Below are positions 29,580 through 35,543 of a stretch of 35,543 nucleotides of DNA, piece after piece; position 1 is the stretch's first letter; each line of letters starts with the position of its first letter. The stretch comes from Diphasiastrum complanatum. Its lineage: Eukaryota > Streptophyta > Lycopodiopsida > Lycopodiales > Lycopodiaceae. The notes under the pieces were generated by a model. That model made no database searches, was not told the DNA's origin, and was given only the letters and a program-made list of their open reading frames with translations. The stretch covers positions 1-35,543 of the forward strand of contig MU835868.1 in the NCBI GenBank assembly GCA_029204225.1, written 5' to 3'. The position numbers and the translations under genes are program-made.

Positions 29580-32500
29580 ATCATCATTCATCGTCACCGT
29601 CATCAAAACGTCCCTCTCCTCCTGGAGAAGATAGAAGTGATCTGAGGCTGAAAAAACCTGACTCGGCATGGGCTGTCTGATACCAAATTCTGTCGTAGTA
29701 TTAAAACATCTCTCGTATCATGAGTGCCGCGCATCGGGAATCCTCATAAGCTATGAGCGATCGTAAGGTGACAGGTGTGTCTCGGAACATACAGTAGGTA
29801 TCTCCCTCTGATCTCGTAATATACCGGGCACCTAAAGATAAAGTGCTCCTTCTGACTCCACCTCCTCTAAAGAGCATAACTGGCAAATCCGCTCCTCTCT
29901 CGGGGTACCCTGGAATCTACCAGTCTCAATAGCCAACTGATGTGATGATACACGGAACTGTCCCCAATGTAAATCTGAGGCAATGTGATAGTCTTGAGTC
30001 CAAATAATGCGGTAAGACCTGGGACCCCTGCTGTGTCAAGCTCAATAAAATTGAGTCCAGTAGTAGCCGGGTTTCACCCCAAGCTGTCGCCCCCCAAGTA
30101 CGGTCGAGATATGCCCGATATAAGATGCGCCTGATTTACTGATGAGTACCTGAGGGGAGCTCTGTAATGGAGATACCAAATGACCTCAAGGAGGAAATGG
30201 GATGCCTGAGAGAACACGATAGTCGATAGCCCTGGTCATGAAGAAAGTGTGAGGAGACCAGTGCTGTCTGTGTATATCTCATATCCTCATCGGGCAGAGC
30301 CTGGATTCTCTGAATGTATGTGATAAGCTGGAATGCGGATATATCTGAATGGGTGGAACGACAAACTCTGCACGAAGGATCTCATGTGGACCGAGGGCTT
30401 CGCCCGAATCTAACGGGCTAACATGGTGGTCTGCAATCGTTGAAATGCTAGGCCCAGTGTGATGAAGGGAGGCCGTGCACCATGTCTCTGCTGCATATAA
30501 GGCTTGTGGGGGTGACAATAGTATCAAAGAGTCTACACTTACTGCGAACATCTCAGATGAGCTTCCTGAACAGAACCGCTCAAGCTGAACAAGAGAGGAA
30601 TGCCCCTTCCCAAGTCGGGTGTGGCAGCTTGCGCATGCTGAAGGTTGGACCAGAGAGGAGTTATCCCAAATAGGTATAAGAGGAAAACTACCTCTAAGGT
30701 CTCTGTCCATCTAAGATGAGCTCCTGGCGCTGCATGAAGGCTCGAGAAGTGTTGAAGACCATAACCTTGGTCTTCGCAGTGTTCACCCCCAACCCCCATC
30801 TGGTACAAAATCCCTATAAACAATCCAGCTGCCTTTGCAAACCCTCTCTGGTCGGGGGATACTAGTACTCCATCATCCGCATAAAGGAGAATAGCAATCA
30901 GAATGGTGCAAGTCTACAGCCACCCCGCCACACTGTGAGATGACTCGCTCTAACTATCAATATACAATCCAAAGAGAACCGGTGAAAGAGAGCACCCCTG
31001 TTTCACCCCAATGGTGCTTTAAATGTGATCAGATAAGCCACTGCTATGTCGGAAAACATCCCAAGACCTTCTCATAAAGAGCCATCACTGCTAAAACAAT
31101 ATCTGTGGAGAAACCAAGGTCACGAAGTCTCTGAATGAGCAGGGAGCGTGGTACAGAATCGAAGGCCTTCCTGAAATCTACAAAACAGCAGTAAACCCTC
31201 TCTTTCCTGTTACTTAGCTTCCTCGATCAAGGCTCGAAGTGTAAAAATATGGTCAGATGGTAGAATAATGAGATCGGAAACCTGCCTGCCCAATGCATGT
31301 AATCTCAAGCTTCCGCCTCTGAACTCACTGCAGACTGGAGTATGGTACCATAGAGCTTCGTGAGAACATGTCCGATCATGATAGTGCGGGTAATTACCAG
31401 GGATCATGGGAACACCATTTTTATGAATAGGGTGGATGATGTTGGTTGCACCAGGATGAGGGGAAACCAGAGACAACGGCGGAATTGAGGAGAGTGGCTA
31501 GTGAGGGAGCAAGGAGGTCGGAAGCATGGGTTAGGAGTTCAGATTCAAGGTCTTCGATATCTCTTGCTTTATGGACTTCATTCTCTTGATGGCCTTAAGT
31601 ACCATGTCAGATGTGAAGAAGGTGAACTCAGAGGGGCGTGGGGAGATAGAGATGGGTGCGTCAGTCTGGAGTCATTCAGTCACTCACAACCTTCCCAAAA
31701 TGGCTAACTATAATTGCATTATACTTTTAGCTTATGTAGTGCTATGGTATTAGTTTGGTAGCGTATTCGGTCCATATGCGAAGGTCATCCAGGAGGGGTG
31801 GTGGAGCACGAGGGATAAACTCACGCCAAAGGCACCTGAAGAGGAACTGAAGAGAAGATCAACAAGACGCGTTCCTTCGGAGTCATCATATATACGCTTT
31901 TTTTCGGCGGAGTGTGCGACGGTAAGAGCGCCTGGCAGAGTGGAGGAGATGAGGATCGTGAGTGCGGGCATGGGTGACAAGCTGACGAAGAGAGCGACAT
32001 TCAACGTCATACCACGAGGGGTGTGGGGGTCGTATCGATGAGGAGCGGGTGCCTCTGCTTTTATGGGGTTTAGATGGAAAAGCAAGGGAAAGCAGCGGTA
32101 TGAAGAGAAGTGCTAAGAAAGGCAGCTTGAGTCTCGACTGTACTATCGCGAGGGAAGGAATGGAGCAATGAGGTTAGGAACTCCTGGTAAACTGGTGTAA
32201 AGAAGAGAACGAATGTATACTTGGGTGCCCGTGTAAGCAGGGGGTGTGAGGATGGTTTGGGAGGTGGGAGGCGGCCGATAGCGAAGGAGAGAAAGAAAGA
32301 TCAGAGAGAGTGGTGGGAGATACATGAAAATCAGTTATGAGAGGTATGGAAGATGGTGATCCATGAGATAATCCACAACACTATGTCCACCACTGTGAGG
32401 GTGACAAGTATAACTGCCAGATTTTGGCCAACAAGTTAGGCCATTGTAAATGGCTACTCATGGGCCTCTCCAAACTGCAATAAATGCTCACCGTAAGGGG

Positions 32501-33209
32501 TAGTAGTAGGTCCCAAGCTGTCCTTTGAAATCCTGGTAACTCCCATATCATCGCTGTCAAGGGCATGAACGCGAGCTGGTCGGTGATGTCATAGAACTCT
32601 GACTGTCGTGAAGAGGTTCGGGCATTAAAATCTCCAGTGAGGAGAATATGCCCCCGCTCTGCGAATCTGATGATATCAGGCGATAAATCAAGGTAGGGTG
32701 AACCTGTGCCCTCGAGCAAAGGTATGAAGACTCTGGAGGAAAATAACAGGCCCGCCACAAAGAGGTCCCTGTCCAACCCAATATCCTGCCCAGTAATATG
32801 AATCCATATATACCGTGCATGCTCGTCGTGTCTGATGAACTCAATGCTCGGATGGAAGAGACTCTCTGTATAAACATGCAAACACCTCCGGATCCACGAC
32901 CGCTAGCTTATCTAGTCTCAAGTCTGTCCACGGAATCCCAGGTAATCCTCTCTCCTGACTCTCAATGAGTCTCCATATAGAGCAGCCAAATCTCTGTCAG
33001 TGATGAAATCGATTAAAGTCGCCAGCAATGGAGGATGAGTGTAAACCATCACAGTTCCATACTCCAATCCGGAGATGGTGTGGGTGGGGCCCCGGGGCAC
33101 TCCCAAACCCGGGGACCCCCAAATCCCTAGCACTGGGAGCTGCTAGGTGCGCTGTCAAGAAAACGCACATCGACCCATCTCGGTAAATGACCTCGTCTGC
33201 CAGACTCAC
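29580..33209 (-). pseudogene. LINE ORF2 remnant (endonuclease, reverse transcriptase)
   Basis: ORF2 of a non-LTR retrotransposon nicks target DNA and copies the RNA there. Coding order on the minus strand is as follows. The endonuclease opens with RIGVWNCDGL (near 33065). A block with FIRHDEHARYIWIHITGQD and LDRDLFVAGL precedes the catalytic ILLTGDFNARTSSRQ (near 32620). A linker with DVECRSLRQL-like sequence lies near 31990. Reverse transcriptase blocks include PMIPGNY (near 31395), DHIFTLRALIEEA (near 31220), YCCFVDFRKAFDSVPR (31130-31195) and the catalytic LLYADD with YADD at 30872-30883, then NTAKTKVMVFNTSRAF. A C-terminal Cys/His motif (ICQLC, HFIFRCP) lies near 29840-29895. All domains are present, but many shifts and stops divide the frame. 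Confidence 0.88.
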
Positions 33210-33389
33210 GGGCTGCCTAGAAAGGCCTTACGCCCTCTCCCTCTACCCTGGATATATGTGAGGTCGTCGTCCATGTAGATAGTGGTACACGTAGCTTAGC
33301 TCTGCACCGCAAAGCATCTCAACGGCTCTCGAGGGAGGCTGAAACGAAGATGAGTGTGGCTGCATCTCTAGTGGTCCTCCATGCGGTGT

Positions 33390-34526
33390 CTAACCCCTCT
33401 GTCCTGTGCCCGAGAGTGATGTCGAGAAAGCGTTTAGCTTCAGCCAATGCATCTGTGTATCTAGAACTCCACGAACTCTAATATTGTGGGATTTTTTGGT
33501 CTCGAGATTTCTCTTCGAGATGGTGGCTGAGATAACTGAGGAGATGGGAGCGCTGGGTTTGGTGCCCTTTTTCAAAACTGATGCCCAGGAAAGGGCCTCT
33601 TCGTGTTGCTTCTTAATCTTGGTTTCTAGCTCTCGTAGCATGTTGGGGTGGATTCCGAAGCTGCGGCCTGTTTGATTCCGATGGATTGTTCGAGTGAGGC
33701 AACCTTGGACTGCAATAGCTTCTTCTCGTTGACCAAAGAAGTAACCGTTCCTTTCAGCTGTGAAATTTCATACCGCAAAAATTGGAAATCTGCCTTGAAT
33801 TGATCAATCTGCCAAGATGAAAAAAGTTCAATTGATTTAGAAGGCGTATACGGAATATTGGCTGTAGACTGTGGTGCCGTGAAGGAGGAAGAGTGAGCAA
33901 TGATAGGTGTGGGAAGAATAGGGTCAGAAGACAGAAGAGGAGCTGAATCAGGGCAGCAGCCATCAGAGAGGGGGGTGAGAGTTGTAGTAGGAGAGGGAGA
34001 TGGGTCATCAAGGGGGTTAGGTGAAGTGGCAACGAGGGGGGGGGCTGGAATGACAATGGGGTGAGGTGAGAGATCAGCGAGGGGGTGAGGTGAGGGGGGT
34101 GACAAGGAGGGGTCAGCAAGGAGGATGGTGTGAGGGGTGGCAGCTAGGAGATCAGGGAGGTCAGCGAGGGGGGGGGGTGGAGCAGCGAGGGGGGAAGGGG
34201 AAGGAACAGCGAGGGGTTAGGGAGGGAGCAGCGAGGGAAGGGGCAGCGAGGGGGCAAGAAGGAGCATCGAGGGAGGGGGGTAGCGAGGGAAAGGAGCAGC
34301 AGCGAGGGAAGGTGGCAGCGAGGGGGGAAGGAGCAGCGAGGAGGTTACAGGAAGGGGCAGCGAGGGAAGGAGAAGGAGAAGGAGCAGCGAGGGAAGGAGA
34401 GGGAGCAGCGAGGGGGTTAGGGGAAGGGGCAGTGAGGGGAGGTGAGTGGTGAGTGAGGGAGGTGAGTGAGGAGGTGGCTGGGGATCGTGCTGATCTACGA
34501 GCAGGGGCGCGAGGAGGAGCTGCCAT
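33390..34526 (-). pseudogene. LINE ORF1 remnant (proline-rich, coiled coil)
   Basis: ORF1 proteins bind the element RNA. An ATG at 34526 opens MAAPPRAPARRSARSP and a long Pro/Ser/Leu/Ala-rich region encoded by a minisatellite (34060-34450). After a shift, LSSDPILPTPIIAHSSSF leads to a predicted coiled coil: QLKGTVTSLVNEKKLLQSKV, then ASLEQSIG (about 33680-33790). After another shift LRELETKIKKQHEEALSWAS extends the coil, and KSHNIRVRGV resembles the start of an RRM-like RNA-binding part before a stop at 33390. Proline-rich, coiled-coil, RNA-binding order is common in LINE ORF1. ORF2 begins about 180 bases downstream. Confidence 0.65.
34060..34450. repeat. Purine-rich minisatellite (AGCGAGGG type)
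   Basis: The plus strand repeats GGAGCAGCGAGGGAAGG-like units of about 15-21 bases with variable G-runs. It encodes the Pro/Ser/Ala-rich part of ORF1 on the other strand, and also produces unrelated glycine-rich frames on this strand that I reject as genes. Confidence 0.85.
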
Positions 34527-34612
34527 CGTGGAGAGAGAGAGATGAAGAGAGAGGAGAGAGACGAGAGAGAGAGAGAGAGAGGAGGAGAGAGAGAGAGATG
34601 TCTGCTCGTCCA
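34527..34612 (-). other. LINE 5' leader, (CT)n-rich
   Basis: On the minus strand a CT-repeat leader precedes the ORF1 ATG (34526). It ends where plus-strand hAT sequence begins, so this is the likely 5' boundary of the LINE. Confidence 0.45.
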
Positions 34613-34623
34613 TTTGGGATGAG

Positions 34624-35543
34624 GTGGAGGTGATGCCCGACAAAAAGTGGCGTTGCCCTTTTGTCGAAAGCAGTTCACAGGGGAACGCCTCTCGGGTTCG
34701 AGCACATTATGGGGGGGTTGCGAGTCCGACCCCACGGGGGGACGCTACAGGATCGACATTTGTATGGTCTCATCCCCGCTGCGGAGTGGGCTCGCATTAT
34801 GGAGAATATTCTGAGACAGCTGCCGCGGACTCTAATTCTACTGGTGCACCCACTGCCACTTGGTACACCCACCGCCCCCCACCGTCGACATCTGCACCCG
34901 CCACCGCCACTGCATCCGCCCCCGCCCCCGCCCCCGCCCCCGCCTCCGCCTCCGCCAGTACTCCCCATGTAATCCACAGCCTCCGACTGTAGCACCTAAG
35001 GCTCAGCCATCACTGTCAGATCTGCACAGCCCGTCCACATCCTCCGCTTCCCGCACCTGCACCTATGCCACCACCTCCAGATCCGCGATCGTCCATCCGC
35101 ATCCTCCCAGCCGTATCCAGCTTTTCCCGAAGGCCCCCGACAAAGTCCATGCGGGATCTTTCAGAGGGGCAGCACAGAAGGCCACCAGGGACCACTAGCA
35201 AACAGATGTCTATGACCTAAGACCTCCCACTTTATCATGGCTATCATCCCGCATCTTTCGAGCGGGCATATCTCGAAAGTTTGCAGTCTGCGGGCCCGAC
35301 TACACACCACCCACAACCGACGCACTACGAGGCCCTTTACTCCAGGACCGGGTTGCATCAGTCAGAGAGAGATTGGCCGCACTACACGAGGCTTGGGATA
35401 GATACGGCTGTTCCATCATGGCTGATGGGTGGACTGATCGTCGCAGACGTCCACTCATCAACGTGATTGTTTCCAGTTGTTACGGTTCCATGTTCTTGCA
35501 CAGCATCGATGCCTCCGAGGCAGGGAGAGTGCATTCGGCCGAG
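34624..35543 (+). pseudogene. hAT transposase remnant (BED finger, DUF659), cut by window end
   Basis: hAT transposases excise and insert hAT elements. A BED-type finger is read from 34633: DKKWRCPF, then NASRVRAH. The expected second cysteine (CPFC pattern) is lost by a one-base change after TTTT near 34661, and the frame is restored by an extra G near 34683. A Pro/Ala-rich linker includes a CCGCCC simple repeat (34895-34960). From about 35300 the DUF659 domain reads PDYTPPTTDALRGPLLQDRV, then WDRYGCSIMADGWTDRRRRP and SSCYGSMFLHSIDASEAG, open to the window end. GCSIMADGWTD is the diagnostic motif. There is at least one more shift just before 35300. The RNase-H-like core and dimerisation region would lie beyond the window, so state there is unknown. 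Confidence 0.82.
34895..34960 (+). repeat. CCGCCC/CCGCCT simple repeat
   Basis: Tandem CCCCCG and CCTCCG units in the linker of the hAT remnant, giving Pro/Ala-rich translation in every frame. Confidence 0.9.

Noticed and set aside
34066-34452. Glycine/glutamate-rich 128-codon plus-strand ORF
   Set aside because: It is the complement of the purine-rich minisatellite in LINE ORF1.
34674-34996. Glycine-rich and proline-rich ORFs opposite the hAT finger
   Set aside because: They are shadows of the CCGCCC repeat and the transposase frame.
1-35543. CRISPR array or bacterial operon structure
   Set aside because: No short direct repeats with regular unique spacers, no ribosome-binding-site-led gene strings; the content is plant nuclear.

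Overview
The window looks like a gene-poor, repeat-rich stretch of a land-plant nuclear genome, probably a seed plant. The evidence is decayed plant-type mobile elements of several superfamilies (Ty1/copia, Ty3/gypsy of Tat type, LINE, hAT, one CACTA end), long CT/GA, CA and TA microsatellites, and remnants of plant genes. I found no intact host gene, no RNA gene and no CRISPR array. Almost every coding stretch carries frameshifts or stops, so nearly all calls are pseudogenes. Species cannot be read from the sequence.

Layout. 0-2.4 kb: the 5' part of a minus-strand copia element (gag, primer-binding site, LTR with a 63-bp repeat). 3.1-4.0 kb: a plus-strand Tat-type gypsy integrase remnant. 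4.3-8.0 kb: mostly non-coding, with a copia gag fragment (6.2-6.8 kb), a lone CACTA terminus (7.43 kb) and microsatellites. 8.3-8.9 kb: a decayed F-box/LRR gene. 9.2-10.4 kb: a GC-rich tandem array with a unit of about 330 bp. 10.7-11.8 kb: a minus-strand SWIM zinc-finger gene remnant. 13.1-13.6 kb: a gypsy gag with zinc knuckle, followed by an LTR-like stretch.

16.0-23.5 kb: one copia element in two opposed pieces. The minus strand carries 5' LTR, gag, protease, integrase, reverse transcriptase and the first half of RNase H. The plus strand carries the second half of RNase H, the polypurine tract and the 3' LTR. The two pieces divide the polyprotein without visible overlap, and each outer LTR end is next to the same 5-bp sequence TTAAT. 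The simplest reading is a single insertion later broken by an inversion of about 6.5 kb with one breakpoint inside RNase H. This is the clearest unusual structure here.

24-29 kb: a possible gene-edge remnant, a 97-bp tandem duplication, a 172-bp LTR-like or MITE-like unit next to a foldback element, a cluster of long G-runs, and CpG-rich modules embedded between (TA)n tracts. 29.4-34.6 kb: a nearly complete but frameshifted minus-strand LINE (ORF1 with proline-rich and coiled-coil parts; ORF2 with endonuclease, reverse transcriptase and a C-terminal Cys/His motif). 34.6 kb to the end: the start of a plus-strand hAT transposase (BED finger, DUF659 domain) whose upstream side meets the 5' end of the LINE. 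Nothing here works as an operon or pathway; the interest lies in nesting, inversion and repeat structure.
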